NCBI RefSeq assembly: GCF_003610785.1
Contig: NZ_RAQQ01000010.1
Coordinates: 62,001-126,000 of the forward strand
Direction: 5' to 3'
DNA: 64,000 bases
From: Micromonospora globbae
GTDB taxonomy: Bacteria > Actinomycetota > Actinomycetes > Mycobacteriales > Micromonosporaceae
Numbering within the stretch: the first letter of the stretch is position 1; each line of letters opens with the position of its first letter. Positions 33,508-42,635 of this stretch are shown piece by piece. The notes under the pieces are model-generated. The model did not search any database. It was not told the DNA's origin and saw only the letters and a list, made by a program, of their open reading frames with translations. The position numbers were made by a program, and so were the translations under genes.

Positions 33508-34554
33508 ATGCGTGCGGTGGTCTTCGACGAGTTCGGCGCCCGACCCCAGGTCCGCGACGTCCCGGACCCGACGCCGCCCGAGGGCGGCGTGGTCGTCCGC
33601 GTGGCGGCGACCGGGCTGTGCCGCAGCGACTGGCATGGCTGGCAGGGCCACGACCCGGACATCCGCCCGCCGCACGTTCCCGGCCACGAGTTCTCCGGTG
33701 TCGTCGCGGCCGTCGGGGCCGGCGTCCGGGCCTGGCGGCCCGGCGACCGCGTCACCGCGCCGTTCGTCTGCGCCTGCGGCCGGTGCCCGGCCTGCCTGGC
33801 CGGGGACCAGCAGGTCTGCGAGCGGCAGACGCAGCCGGGCTTCACCGGGTGGGGGTCGTTCGCGGAGCAGGTGGCGGTGCACGACGCCGACGTCAACCTC
33901 GTCCGGCTGCCCGACGAGCTGGACCACCCGGCCGCCGCGGCGCTCGGGTGCCGCTTCGCCACCGCGTTCCGCGCCGTCGTCGACCAGGGGCGGGTCGCCG
34001 CCGGCGAGTGGGTGGCCGTGCACGGGTGCGGCGGCGTCGGTCTGTCCGCCGTGATGATCGCCGCGGCGTGCGGCGCCCGGGTGGTGGCGGTCGACATCGC
34101 GCCCGGGGCGCTGGAGCTGGCCCGCCGGTTCGGCGCCGCGGTCTGCCTCGACGGCGGCGCGCTCACCGGGCCCGGCGAGGTGGCCGCGGCCGTACGGGAG
34201 GTCACCGGCGGCGGCGCCCACCTCTCCCTGGACGCGCTGGGCAGCCACGACACGTGCGTGGCCTCCGTCGAGAGCCTGCGCCGCCGGGGCCGCCACGTGC
34301 AGGTCGGTCTGCTGCCCGCCGCGCAGGGCCGTCCCGCGCTGCCGATGGACCTCGTCATCGCGTACGAGCTGGAGCTGCGCGGCAGCCACGGCATGGCCGC
34401 GCACGCCTACCCGCGCCTGCTGCGGCTCGTGACCGCCGGCGTGCTGCGCCCGGACGAACTGGTCACCCGGACCATCGGCCTCGCCGAGGTGCCCGACGCG
34501 CTGTCGACCATGGACCGTCCGGGGCCGGGCGGGATGTGCCTCATTCGCCCCTGA
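33508..34554 (+). CDS. Zinc-dependent medium-chain alcohol dehydrogenase
   Basis: A 348-residue MDR enzyme with catalytic zinc ligands in GLCRSDWHG and GHEFSG and the structural zinc lobe [17 protein letters not shown]. The NAD site is [13 protein letters not shown], with VVAVDI ending in Asp, which favours NAD over NADP. It oxidises an alcohol or polyol to the carbonyl; the substrate is unknown. The ATG at 33508 has GAGGAT upstream. It stands alone on the plus strand after the tandem repeat. Confidence 0.9.
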   Translation: MRAVVFDEFGARPQVRDVPDPTPPEGGVVVRVAATGLCRSDWHGWQGHDPDIRPPHVPGHEFSGVVAAVGAGVRAWRPGDRVTAPFVCACGRCPACLAGDQQVCERQTQPGFTGWGSFAEQVAVHDADVNLVRLPDELDHPAAAALGCRFATAFRAVVDQGRVAAGEWVAVHGCGGVGLSAVMIAAACGARVVAVDIAPGALELARRFGAAVCLDGGALTGPGEVAAAVREVTGGGAHLSLDALGSHDTCVASVESLRRRGRHVQVGLLPAAQGRPALPMDLVIAYELELRGSHGMAAHAYPRLLRLVTAGVLRPDELVTRTIGLAEVPDALSTMDRPGPGGMCLIRP

Positions 34555-34591
34555 GGTCGCGGGGAAGGCGTCACCGGCGTTCGTCGCACCC

Positions 34592-34621
34592 TTGACCCTC
34601 CGAATCGGAACACATTAGGGT
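34592..34621 (+). promoter_or_regulatory. Promoter of the first beta-propeller gene
   Basis: TTGACC (34592-34597) and TAGGGT (34616-34621) are separated by 18 bp. The predicted start site is about 30 bases before the ATG at 34657. The -10 box lies inside a copy of the shared 20-bp operator. Confidence 0.5.
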
Positions 34622-34632
34622 CCTGGCCGTAA
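34613..34632 (-). promoter_or_regulatory. Copy A of the shared 20-bp operator
   Basis: Minus-strand reading TTACGGCCAGGACCCTAATG. It keeps the TTACGG-C-GG-CC core of the element seen at 42636, 46079, 51356 and 55024 but has a diverged right end. It overlaps the -10 box, consistent with a repressor site. Confidence 0.45.
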
Positions 34633-34656
34633 TGGCAGCGATGAACGGAGATGCCC

Positions 34657-36621
34657 ATGCCCGTCAGCCGTCGCTCACTCCTGGCCGGAGGCGCCATCAC
34701 TGGCGCTGCCTTGGCAATCGGCCAGAACGCACTCCCCTCCCCGGCGTCCGCCAGGGCCGACGACACCCTGACCCCGACCAGTTTCGGACCCGCGTCTTTG
34801 ACGGCGGCGGTCCGTGGCGCCGCCGTCATCGGTGACAGCGTCTTCATCACCTCCCGGTTCAACACGCCGGAGGGGAAGATGCGGCTGGGCGAGTTCGACG
34901 TCAACACCGGCGAGATGCGCAGCATCGACGACCTCGCCATCGCGAGCAGCGGCGGGCAGAAGCTCGCCGCCGACGACCGGTACGTGTACATCGGCCCGGC
35001 GGGCAGCGCGTACGTCCACCGGTTCGACCCCCGGACCAAGGAGCTGGTGGCCTGGGCGCGTGCCGGTGGCAGCACCACCTGGTACTACGACATGGTCGTG
35101 CACGGCGAGCACCTCTACATCGGCACGTACCCCGACTGCACGGTCAGGCGGATCCGCCTGGCCGACGCGACCGTCGAGACGTACGGCCGCATCTCCACGT
35201 CGCAGTACGCCGCGGCGGTCGCCGTCGACGACGAGTACGTCTACGGCGGCTCGGCCGCTCCCGGCACGCTGCTGCGGTGGCCGAAGGCCGGCGGCAGCCC
35301 GGTCGACCTCACCCCGCACCTCAGCACGTCACCGGTCGGCATCCTCGACATGGTGGTCTCCGACGGCGTCGTGTACGTGGCCTGCGGCCGGCAGCTGATC
35401 TCGTTCGACCGCGACGGATCCCACCGGGTCTCGCGGGACATCGCCGCCGAGGACCGCTACGTCGACCAGGTCACCGTCGGGGCCGACGGCAGGGTCTACG
35501 CGCTGACCCGGCTCACCACCAACCTGTACGAGGTGACGGCCGACGGCCTGGTGAAGGTCGGCCAGCCCCTCGCCGACGTGGAGAACCAGCTCCTCGCGCC
35601 GCTGCCCGACGGCGCCCTGCTCGGGGTCAGCGGCCTGGGGCACGTGTGGCGGGCGACGCCGAACGGCACGGCCAGCGTCTGGCAGACCGCCACCCGCGGC
35701 TTCGGCTACCCCGAGACCATCCAGTCGATGATGCGGCACACCCGGGGCACGATCTGGGTCGGCGGCCACTACGCCATGACCGTGCACCGCACCGAGGCCG
35801 GCACGAGCGACCGGTTCGACGTCAACGGCGAGGTCAAGGCGATGGCCGAGGGGAAGGCCGGCGTGGTGTACGCGGGCCTGTACCCGAGCACCCAGATCGT
35901 GGCGATCGACCCCGGCAGCTACCGGATCCGGCCCCTCGGCCTGCTCGGCAACGAGCAGCTGCGGACCAAGCGGATCCACGTGGACCGGCCGCGCAACCAG
36001 CTCATCGTGGCGTCCAGCCCGCAGACCACGAAGCACACGGGCGCGCTGACCTTCATCGACCTCGCCACCGGCACGTTTGAGGGTCACCGCGAGTTCCTGC
36101 CCGACCAGAGCGTGATGGACGTCGTGGTGCAGGGCACCACCGCGTACATCGCGGGCGACACCTACGGTGAGGGCACGACCGGGCCGGTCCGGAAGGTCGC
36201 GCAGGTGGCGGCGGTGGACATCGTCACCCGGCGGCTGCTGTGGCGGGAGGAGATCAAGCCGGACTGGCAGTCGTACGAGAACCTGTACGTCCTGGGCAAC
36301 CTGCTCTACGCGGTGGGCCGGCGCCCGCGCGGCGCCTGGTTCGCGTACGACCTGCACACCCGGCGGATCGTCATGGAGGGCGACCTCGGCGGGTACGGCC
36401 AGCTGAACGGTGTCGACGGCCGCGTGTTCTCGTGGGTGCACTGGACCAACGACATCAGCGAGCTGCCGACCGTGCCGGGCGGCGAGGTGGTCACGCTGTA
36501 CGACAACGTCCCGCGCGGCTGGTACAACAACCCGTCGTTCCACTTCACGCCGGACGGCCGGGCGACGTGGGGCATGCACGGCACGGACCTGGCCCGCTTC
36601 CCGTTGCCGCGCCGGAGCTGA
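34657..36621 (+). CDS. Tat-exported beta-propeller protein
   Basis: A 654-residue protein with a twin-arginine signal (MPVSRRSLLAGGAITGAALAIGQ), then repeated beta-blade units such as RYVYIGPAGSAYVHRFDP, EHLYIGTYPDCTVRRI, EYVYGGSAAPGTLLRW and TIWVGGHYAMTVHR, probably a seven- or eight-bladed PQQ/NHL-like propeller. No catalytic residues are evident. The ATG at 34657 is six bases after ACGGAG; an ATG at 34651 is too close. It is related in design to the propeller at 52874 and shares its operator, so it is probably a cell-surface binding or sensing component of the same regulon. Confidence 0.75.
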   Translation: MPVSRRSLLAGGAITGAALAIGQNALPSPASARADDTLTPTSFGPASLTAAVRGAAVIGDSVFITSRFNTPEGKMRLGEFDVNTGEMRSIDDLAIASSGGQKLAADDRYVYIGPAGSAYVHRFDPRTKELVAWARAGGSTTWYYDMVVHGEHLYIGTYPDCTVRRIRLADATVETYGRISTSQYAAAVAVDDEYVYGGSAAPGTLLRWPKAGGSPVDLTPHLSTSPVGILDMVVSDGVVYVACGRQLISFDRDGSHRVSRDIAAEDRYVDQVTVGADGRVYALTRLTTNLYEVTADGLVKVGQPLADVENQLLAPLPDGALLGVSGLGHVWRATPNGTASVWQTATRGFGYPETIQSMMRHTRGTIWVGGHYAMTVHRTEAGTSDRFDVNGEVKAMAEGKAGVVYAGLYPSTQIVAIDPGSYRIRPLGLLGNEQLRTKRIHVDRPRNQLIVASSPQTTKHTGALTFIDLATGTFEGHREFLPDQSVMDVVVQGTTAYIAGDTYGEGTTGPVRKVAQVAAVDIVTRRLLWREEIKPDWQSYENLYVLGNLLYAVGRRPRGAWFAYDLHTRRIVMEGDLGGYGQLNGVDGRVFSWVHWTNDISELPTVPGGEVVTLYDNVPRGWYNNPSFHFTPDGRATWGMHGTDLARFPLPRRS

Positions 36622-36640
36622 CCCTCCTCCGCGGCTCCAC

Positions 36641-36682
36641 CCGCCCCCCGCGCCGGACGCGTCAGGTCGGCGCGGGGGGCGG
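36641..36682. terminator. Bidirectional terminator
   Basis: Perfect 14-bp arms CCGCCCCCCGCGCC and GGCGCGGGGGGCGG flank a 14-base loop that contains the stop codon of the HTH-citrate synthase gene. It separates that gene from the converging beta-propeller gene. Confidence 0.7.
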
Positions 36683-37861
36683 CCCCGTGTAGCCGCTGCG
36701 CCACCGGAACCGGTGGCGCGGCTGGGCGTACTCCTCGACGATGTGCGCGACCCAGCCCGCCGTGCGGGCGACCGAGAAGACCACCTCGGCGGCGCCCGGC
36801 CCCATGCCGGTCGCGTGCGCCAGCACGGCGAGCGCGAGGTCCACGTTGGGCAGGGCGTCGCGGCGCGCCGCCGTGGCGATCAGGTCGTCGACGACCCGCC
36901 GCAGCCCGGCCTCGACGGGCAACTCGGCCAGGAGGTCCAGCAGGGCGGCGCCGCGCGGGTCGCCGTCGGGGTACAGCGGATGCCCGAACCCGGGCAGCGA
37001 GCCGGTCCGCAGCCATTCGGCGACCGCCGCCGGCACACCCTCGCGCCGCGCGACCTCCACCATCCGGTGGACGCTGCTGCCGATGGCGCCGTGCGCGGGC
37101 CCGTCCAGCGCGCCGAGACCGGCCAGCACCGCCGCGTAGGGGTTCGCCCGGGTGGACGCCGCCACGCGGACCGCGATCGTCGAGGCGGCCAGGTCGTGGT
37201 CGGCGAGCAGGACGAGCGCGGCGTTGAGCGCCCGCAGTCCCGCCTCGGACGCCGGCTCGCGGGTCAGGCGCGGCCACAGGCGGGCCGCCAGGTCGTCGCG
37301 CACGGGCGCCCCGCCGGCGAGCGGCAGGGCGTCGACCATGGTGGCCAGCAGCGCGGGCGCGAGGCCGGTGACGGTGGCGGGCGCCAGGTCGAAGCGCAGC
37401 GGATCCATCGCGGAGGCGACGGCGACGACCACCGGGAGCCGGTCGAACAGCCGGGCGCCGGCGGGCAGGTGGTCGCTCGCCCGCCGGGCGCGCTCGACGG
37501 TCTCCGGGTCGGCCGTGAAGGGCTCGTGGCGCCGCTCGCCCGTCCACAGCCACCGGGCGACCTCCTCGAACGGGGTCACCGGCGCGAGGCGCGCCGCGTC
37601 CAGCCCCCGGTAGTGCAGCCGGCCGTACGCGATCAGCGTGGTGGCCGTCCGCATGGCGGGCGCGGCGTCCCGCTCCGGCCGGGTCGCCTGCGTACGGGCC
37701 GCGAGCCGCTCGACGTCGGCCAACCGGAACCGGCTGATCCGCTCCCCGGGGACCTTGACCCGGGACAGCAGCCCGCGGCTGACGTACGCGTAGATCGTCT
37801 CGGGCTTGACGCGCAGGCGGTGGGCCACCTCGGCGGTCGTGAGCAGCTGGTCCCCGGACAT
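36662..37861 (-). CDS. Citrate synthase-family protein with N-terminal HTH domain
   Basis: A 399-residue fusion. Residues 1-55 form a MerR/excisionase-like winged helix (LLTTAEVAHRLRVKPETIYAYVSRGLLSR). The rest is a citrate synthase fold with catalytic histidines in GPAHGAIGSS and GFGHPLYP and aspartate in LPNVDLALAVLAHATG. It may be an enzyme that binds DNA or a regulator built on an enzyme scaffold. It is divergent from an ordinary citrate synthase gene across a GTTGAC-rich operator, suggesting control of that gene and of itself. Confidence 0.85.
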   Translation of the reverse strand: MSGDQLLTTAEVAHRLRVKPETIYAYVSRGLLSRVKVPGERISRFRLADVERLAARTQATRPERDAAPAMRTATTLIAYGRLHYRGLDAARLAPVTPFEEVARWLWTGERRHEPFTADPETVERARRASDHLPAGARLFDRLPVVVAVASAMDPLRFDLAPATVTGLAPALLATMVDALPLAGGAPVRDDLAARLWPRLTREPASEAGLRALNAALVLLADHDLAASTIAVRVAASTRANPYAAVLAGLGALDGPAHGAIGSSVHRMVEVARREGVPAAVAEWLRTGSLPGFGHPLYPDGDPRGAALLDLLAELPVEAGLRRVVDDLIATAARRDALPNVDLALAVLAHATGMGPGAAEVVFSVARTAGWVAHIVEEYAQPRHRFRWRSGYTGPPPAPT

Positions 37862-37877
37862 GTGGGCATGCTCTCAT

Positions 37878-37899
37878 GTTGACTGGATCAACGTTGACC
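37878..37899. promoter_or_regulatory. Three-half-site operator between the citrate synthase genes
   Basis: The sequence contains GTTGA (37878-37882), TCAAC (37888-37892) and GTTGA (37893-37897). TCAACGTTGA is a perfect 10-bp palindrome, and GTTGA-CTGGA-TCAAC a second dyad. It lies centrally in the 68-bp divergent region. Confidence 0.5.
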
Positions 37900-37929
37900 G
37901 GGTCCGTGCCGGGGCATGACGCTGCCGGC

Positions 37930-39081
37930 ATGGCTGACACCATCACCGTTCCCCGCGGCCTCGCCGGCGTCGTCGTGACCGACACCGCCATCGGCCACGT
38001 CCGCGGCCAGGAGGGCTTCTACCACTACCGGCAGTACTCGGCCATCGACCTGGCCGAGCACCGCACCCTCGAGGACGTGTGGGCGCTGCTCATCGACGGC
38101 GCCCTGCCCGCCGAGCCCAAGGCCCTGCACGAGGAGATCGCGCCGCTGCGGCACATCCCGCCGGCCGTCGCCGCCGCGCTGCCCGGCATCGCCGCGGCGT
38201 CGGCGTCCGCGGACCCGATGGGCGGGCTGCGCGCCGCGCTGGCCGTGGCCGGCCTCGCCGCCGGCGCCGGACCGCTCTACGACACCCCGCCGGCACAGCG
38301 GCGGGCGCAGGCGATGGCGCTGTGCGCGCTCACGCCCACCCTCCTCGCCGCCCTGTACCGCCTGCGCACCGGCCGGGAGCCGATCGCGCCGCGCGACGAC
38401 CTGTCGCACGCGGCGAACTACCTGTACATGGTCACGGGCGAGGTGCCGTCGGAGCCGCACGCCCGGGCGATCGAGCGCTACCTCATCGCGACCGTCGACC
38501 ACGGCTTCAACGCCTCGACCTTCACGGCCCGCGTCATCGCCTCCACCGGGGCGGACATCTACGCCTGCGTGGGCGGCGCCCTCGGCGCGCTGTCGGGTCC
38601 GCTGCACGGCGGGGCCCCGAGCCGCGCCCTCGACACCCTCGACGCCATCGGCTCCGTCGACCGGGCCGACGCGTGGTTGCGGACGCGCATCCTCGACGGC
38701 GAGCGGATCATGGGCTTCGGGCACCCCGTCTACCGCACCGAGGACCCGCGGTCGCGCATGCTCAAGGGCATCGCCCGATCCCTCGGCGGCGACCTCGTGG
38801 ACTTCGCCGTGGCCGTCGAGGAGCGGGTCCTGTCGCTGCTCGCGGAGCTGAAGCCCGGCCGGGAGCTGCACACCAACGTGGAGTACTACGCGGGCGTCGT
38901 CATGCACCTGTGCGGGCTGCCCCGGGAGATGTTCACCCCGACCTTCGCCACGAGCCGCGTCATCGGCTGGTGCGCGAACGTGCTGGAGCAGGCCGAGGAC
39001 TCGAAGATCATCCGGCCGGACTCCCGGTACGTCGGTCCCCCCGCGCCGCAGCCGCTGCCGCCGGACGACCCCGCCGCCTGA
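37930..39081 (+). CDS. Citrate synthase / 2-methylcitrate synthase family enzyme
   Basis: A 383-residue enzyme from ATG at 37930. Citrate synthase landmarks are GPLHGGAPSRA (His), GFGHPVYRTEDPR (His) and TNVEYYAGVVMHLCGLP. The third catalytic position, usually Asp in NVDF, is Glu. FTPTFATSRVIGWCANVLEQ closes the active site. It condenses an acyl-CoA with oxaloacetate or a related oxoacid; acetyl-CoA versus propionyl-CoA cannot be decided. Paired divergently with the HTH-bearing paralogue. Confidence 0.88.
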   Translation: MADTITVPRGLAGVVVTDTAIGHVRGQEGFYHYRQYSAIDLAEHRTLEDVWALLIDGALPAEPKALHEEIAPLRHIPPAVAAALPGIAAASASADPMGGLRAALAVAGLAAGAGPLYDTPPAQRRAQAMALCALTPTLLAALYRLRTGREPIAPRDDLSHAANYLYMVTGEVPSEPHARAIERYLIATVDHGFNASTFTARVIASTGADIYACVGGALGALSGPLHGGAPSRALDTLDAIGSVDRADAWLRTRILDGERIMGFGHPVYRTEDPRSRMLKGIARSLGGDLVDFAVAVEERVLSLLAELKPGRELHTNVEYYAGVVMHLCGLPREMFTPTFATSRVIGWCANVLEQAEDSKIIRPDSRYVGPPAPQPLPPDDPAA

Positions 39082-39083
39082 CC

Positions 39084-39815
39084 TCAGGCCCTCTCGAGCC
39101 GGAACAGGTCGGCGGCGTTGCGCCAGGCGACCCGTTCGGCCAGTTCCGGTTCGAGGTCGGCGGCGAGCACCGCCCCGTACGCGGCGGCCGGGTCGATGAG
39201 CGTCGCGTCGGTGCCGAAGAGCAGCCGGTGGGGGTCCACGGCCGCCGCGACGGCCGCGAACCGGCCCGCCTCGGTGTGGGAGAAGCACGGTTCGAGCCAG
39301 AGCCGGTCCACCGAGTTGGCCGCCTCGACGGCGTGCCGCCACCCGTTCGCTCCCATGTGGCCGGCGATGGCGCGCAGCCCCGGGATGTCCGCGACGGCCG
39401 CCGCCAGGTCCAGGGGCGACCTGTCCCAGGTGTGCACGAGCGCCGGCAGGTCGTGCGCGGCGGCCAGTTCCAGCGCCGCCCGGGTCTGCGGGGAGGACGG
39501 CGGCGAGCCGGTGTAGTCGGTGTGGATCTTCACTCCGACGAACCGGCCGGTGGGGAGCAGCTCGCGCAGGTCCCGTTCGGCGTCGTCGAGCCGGCGGGGG
39601 TTGATCGTGAGGTAGCCGAGCAGGCGGTCGGTGGTCTCCAGCATCCGCGCCATCGCGCGGTTGCCGGTGGTCGGGTCGTAGATCACCGCCTCGGTGGCCG
39701 AGACGACCGCGAGGTCGATGCCGTAGCGGTCCATCACGGCGAGGTTCGTGACGACGGCGCCGACCTCCATGCTGAAGAACCACGGACCCCAGTGGGCGTG
39801 CACGTCGATGATCAT
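39084..39815 (-). CDS. Amidohydrolase-2 family enzyme (intact metal site)
   Basis: A 243-residue TIM-barrel hydrolase or decarboxylase. Ligands are complete: H6/H8 in IIDVHAHWG, H128 in LVHTWDRSP, H153 in AGHMGANG and D203 in LLFGTDATL. Its ATG overlaps the stop of the next upstream gene, a degenerate paralogue. It is the last gene of the DegT operon and ends near the citrate synthase gene on the other strand. The reaction is unknown; C-N or C-C bond cleavage is likely. Confidence 0.83.
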   Translation of the reverse strand: MIIDVHAHWGPWFFSMEVGAVVTNLAVMDRYGIDLAVVSATEAVIYDPTTGNRAMARMLETTDRLLGYLTINPRRLDDAERDLRELLPTGRFVGVKIHTDYTGSPPSSPQTRAALELAAAHDLPALVHTWDRSPLDLAAAVADIPGLRAIAGHMGANGWRHAVEAANSVDRLWLEPCFSHTEAGRFAAVAAAVDPHRLLFGTDATLIDPAAAYGAVLAADLEPELAERVAWRNAADLFRLERA

Positions 39816-40552
39816 TCGGTCAACCCCAGGATCCGGCGGGCGTTCCCGCCCGCCACGGCGGCCACGGCGTCCGGCCCGAGCGCGCTGCGGGCCAGCCGCA
39901 GCCGCGGGACCGCGGCCTCGTAGAAGGGCGTGCGCGAGCCGTACAGGAGGCGCTCGACGCCGACGTGTTCGGCGATGGTCTCCAGCGCGTCGGGCGAGTT
40001 GAGCAACCGGGTGGAGGTGTGGAATCCCGGCTCGTCGCGGGCGGCCACCACGAAGTCGCCCAGGTGGTAGAAGTGCGTGTCGAGGAAGATGACCGTGGCG
40101 CCGCGCAGCGGTCGCCAGTACCGGCGGACGTCCCCACCGGCCAGGATGACGAGGCCGGCCTCGGCGGCCCGGCGGGCCACGTGCCGCACAGACGGGAAGT
40201 CCGGCTCGACGTGCTGCTCGTCGGGGAACAGCCGCACGGCCCGCACGCCCTGCCCGGCGAGACGGACGACCTCCCGCTCGGCGCCCAGCGGGTCGCGCAG
40301 GTCGAGCGTCCCGACCGGCAGCACGGTGGGCCCGGCCAGGGCGGCCACCTCGTCGTTGCCGCTGCGCACGTCGAACAGCGCCGCCCGCAGGCTGGCCACG
40401 GCGGCCCGGGCGATGCCGTTGGCGGCGAGGAGGGCGGTGACCGCGGCGGGCTCGCCGGTGGGGCCCGGCCGGTCGGCGTACCGGCCCACGAGCACGTCGA
40501 CGTCGAGGGTGACCGGCGGCAGGTCGGCGGCCACGAACGGGTTCCGGCTCAC
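39812..40552 (-). CDS. Amidohydrolase-fold protein with degraded metal site
   Basis: A 246-residue protein with the same overall pattern and C-terminal GGNARRILGL as amidohydrolase-2 enzymes, but the HxH motif reads LDVDVL (D17, D19), the barrel histidine strand reads LVILAGGD and the final acid is replaced by Arg (LLYGSRTPF, R207). It probably cannot bind the usual metal. It is coupled on both sides (GTGA upstream, ATGA downstream) to a DHDPS-family gene and the intact paralogue, suggesting a partner subunit or a changed chemistry. Confidence 0.75.
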   Translation of the reverse strand: MSRNPFVAADLPPVTLDVDVLVGRYADRPGPTGEPAAVTALLAANGIARAAVASLRAALFDVRSGNDEVAALAGPTVLPVGTLDLRDPLGAEREVVRLAGQGVRAVRLFPDEQHVEPDFPSVRHVARRAAEAGLVILAGGDVRRYWRPLRGATVIFLDTHFYHLGDFVVAARDEPGFHTSTRLLNSPDALETIAEHVGVERLLYGSRTPFYEAAVPRLRLARSALGPDAVAAVAGGNARRILGLTE

Positions 40553-41445
40553 CGTCGCCCCGCCACCGTGAGCACCCGCTCCCGGTCGCCGTCGGGCAGC
40601 GCCGGGCCGTACGCGTCGCCCGCGTGGGTGGCCGGGACACGCCCCTCCGCGGCGGCGATCCAGAGCATGCGTTGCACGTACCCCTCCATCGGTGCGGTGA
40701 ACGTGACCGCGGCGAGCCGGTCGAGGTCGGCCGAGGCGGCGACGAACTCGTCGTACCGCTTGTCGGCGTAGGCCCGCAGCACCCGGGCGGTGACCGGCAC
40801 CGCGGCGGCGGCCAGGCCGACCAGGGCGGCCTCGGCCCCCCACATCAGCGACGGCCCGAACATGCGGTCCTCACCGGTCACGGCCAGCCGGCCGGCGCGG
40901 TGCGCCGCGGCGAGCGCGGCCTGGCAGGCGATGGCGTCGTCGAGCCGGGCCACCTTGACCCCGGCCACCCCGGGATGGGCGAGCAGCTCCGCGAGCGCCG
41001 GCTCGGCGTACGGCCGCACGTAGAGGTCGAACGCGAGCATCGGCAGGCCGGCGGCGCGCCAGACGGCGTCGTGGTGGCCGACGGCGTCGCCCTCGACGGG
41101 GAAGACCAGCACACCGGCCGCGCCGAGGTCGGCCGCCCGGACGGCCTGCGCGGCGACCTCGCCGGTGCGCTCCCCCGGCCGGCCGCCCACGCCGACGATC
41201 ACCGGCACGCCGGTCCCCACGGCGAGCCGGACGACGAGGTCCCGGGTCTCCGCGTCGAGGTACGGGCCGCGGCCGGTGTGCGCGCAGACGGCGAGGGCGT
41301 CGGCGCCGTCGGCGACGAGTCCGCGCAGGTACCGGTCGAGCACGCCCGCGTCGACCGCCCGCCGGGCGTCCACGGGGGTGGCCGTGGCCGCGACGAGCCG
41401 CCAGCGCAGCCGGTCGCGCAGGGCGGCGGCGGCCGGGGCGATCAC
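40549..41445 (-). CDS. Dihydrodipicolinate synthase-family aldolase/lyase (first)
   Basis: A 298-residue TIM-barrel protein of the DapA/NAL family. The Schiff-base lysine is K164 in VAGVKVARLDD, and the substrate-region loop AHTGRGPYLD resembles the GTTGE loop. Members cleave or form 2-keto acids from pyruvate and an aldehyde. The GTG overlaps the DegT stop (GTGA). It is the second gene of the four-gene DegT operon, so it is probably a catabolic keto-acid aldolase rather than a lysine-pathway enzyme. Confidence 0.82.
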   Translation of the reverse strand: MIAPAAAALRDRLRWRLVAATATPVDARRAVDAGVLDRYLRGLVADGADALAVCAHTGRGPYLDAETRDLVVRLAVGTGVPVIVGVGGRPGERTGEVAAQAVRAADLGAAGVLVFPVEGDAVGHHDAVWRAAGLPMLAFDLYVRPYAEPALAELLAHPGVAGVKVARLDDAIACQAALAAAHRAGRLAVTGEDRMFGPSLMWGAEAALVGLAAAAVPVTARVLRAYADKRYDEFVAASADLDRLAAVTFTAPMEGYVQRMLWIAAAEGRVPATHAGDAYGPALPDGDRERVLTVAGRR

Positions 41446-42614
41446 GGGGCCACCGCGGCCCGCACGGCGCGGGCGATCTCGTCGACGTGCGCGTCGGTGT
41501 AGCGCTCGTTCCAGTCAATCACCAGGAGAGTCTCGTTGATCAGGCGCTCGGCCACGGGGAACGCGCCGGGCCCGTAGGCCGGCAGCCGGTCGGCCGGCGG
41601 CACGGTGAGCGGGAAGCGGGAGGTGCCGTAGACCGGCGCCTCGGTCAGCGCCGGGGCGCAGTGCAGCGGCTGTTCGAGGTAGCCAGCCCGGGCGGGGATG
41701 CCGGCGGCGGCCAGCTTCCCCGCGACCTCCTGGTTGGTCAGCGGCGGGTCGAGCACGATCGGGAACAGCCACCAGGCGTGGGCGTCCACGTCGGCGGGCA
41801 GGCGCACGCCGGGCAGGCCGGACAGCGCGGTGACCAGCCGCCGGGCGGTACGCCGCCGGTCGGCCAGCACCCCGGGGAGCTTCGCCAGCTGGGCGCGGGC
41901 GACGGCGCCCGCGAGTTCGGTCATCCGGTAGTTGAGGCCGAGGCCGACGTGCCGGCGGGCCTCGTCGCGGGGCCAGCCCTTGTCGGCGAACAGCCGCATC
42001 CGGCGGGCCAGCACGGGGTCGTCGGTGAGGCACAGGCCGCCGTCACCGCAGGTGATGTGCTTCCACTGCTGGAGGCTGAAGCAGCCGACCGCGCCCGCCG
42101 TGCCGGCGAGCCGGCCGTCCGGGTAGCGGGTGAGCCACGCCTGGGCGCAGTCCTCGATGAGCGGCACGCCGGCCTCGTCGGCGACGGCCCGCAGGTCGGC
42201 GGCGGCGCCGAACAGGTGCACGGCGAGGATCGCGCGGGTGCGCGGGCCGACGGCCGCGGCGACCGCCGCCGGATCCAGGTTGCCGGTGTACGGATCGACG
42301 TCGGCGAACACGGGGACGGCGTTCTGCGCGAGAATGGGCGCGACCGTGCCGAAGTCACTGATCGGAGAGGTGATGATCTCGTCGCCGGGGCCGGGCGCGA
42401 CGGCCGCGACAGCCAGGTGCAGGGCCGCGGTTCCGGAACTCGCCGCCACGGCGTGCGACACTCCGTGGAGCCCGGCCATCTCGCGCTCCAGGGCCCGGAC
42501 CTCGGTGCCCCAGACCGAGCTCAGCATGCCGGACCGGAGCACCCGGCTGACGGCGTCCAGCTCCTCCGCGCCGATCGTCCGGCCGCTGGCGTCGGCCATG
42601 CTGGGGAACGACAC
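41442..42614 (-). CDS. DegT/DnrJ/EryC1 aminotransferase
   Basis: A 390-residue PLP enzyme of the sugar/cyclitol aminotransferase family. The PLP-binding Asp is D155 (EDCAQAW) and the lysine K185 in SLQQWKHITCGDGG. The start is GTG at 42614, directly after GGGAGGA; the ATG five codons later lies too far from the site. It swaps an amino group between glutamate or another donor and a keto-sugar or keto-cyclitol. In this operon it could work in the catabolic direction on an amino-sugar. Confidence 0.87.
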   Translation of the reverse strand: MSFPSMADASGRTIGAEELDAVSRVLRSGMLSSVWGTEVRALEREMAGLHGVSHAVAASSGTAALHLAVAAVAPGPGDEIITSPISDFGTVAPILAQNAVPVFADVDPYTGNLDPAAVAAAVGPRTRAILAVHLFGAAADLRAVADEAGVPLIEDCAQAWLTRYPDGRLAGTAGAVGCFSLQQWKHITCGDGGLCLTDDPVLARRMRLFADKGWPRDEARRHVGLGLNYRMTELAGAVARAQLAKLPGVLADRRRTARRLVTALSGLPGVRLPADVDAHAWWLFPIVLDPPLTNQEVAGKLAAAGIPARAGYLEQPLHCAPALTEAPVYGTSRFPLTVPPADRLPAYGPGAFPVAERLINETLLVIDWNERYTDAHVDEIARAVRAAVAP

Positions 42615-42635
42615 GTATCCTCCCAGGGCTTCTGC

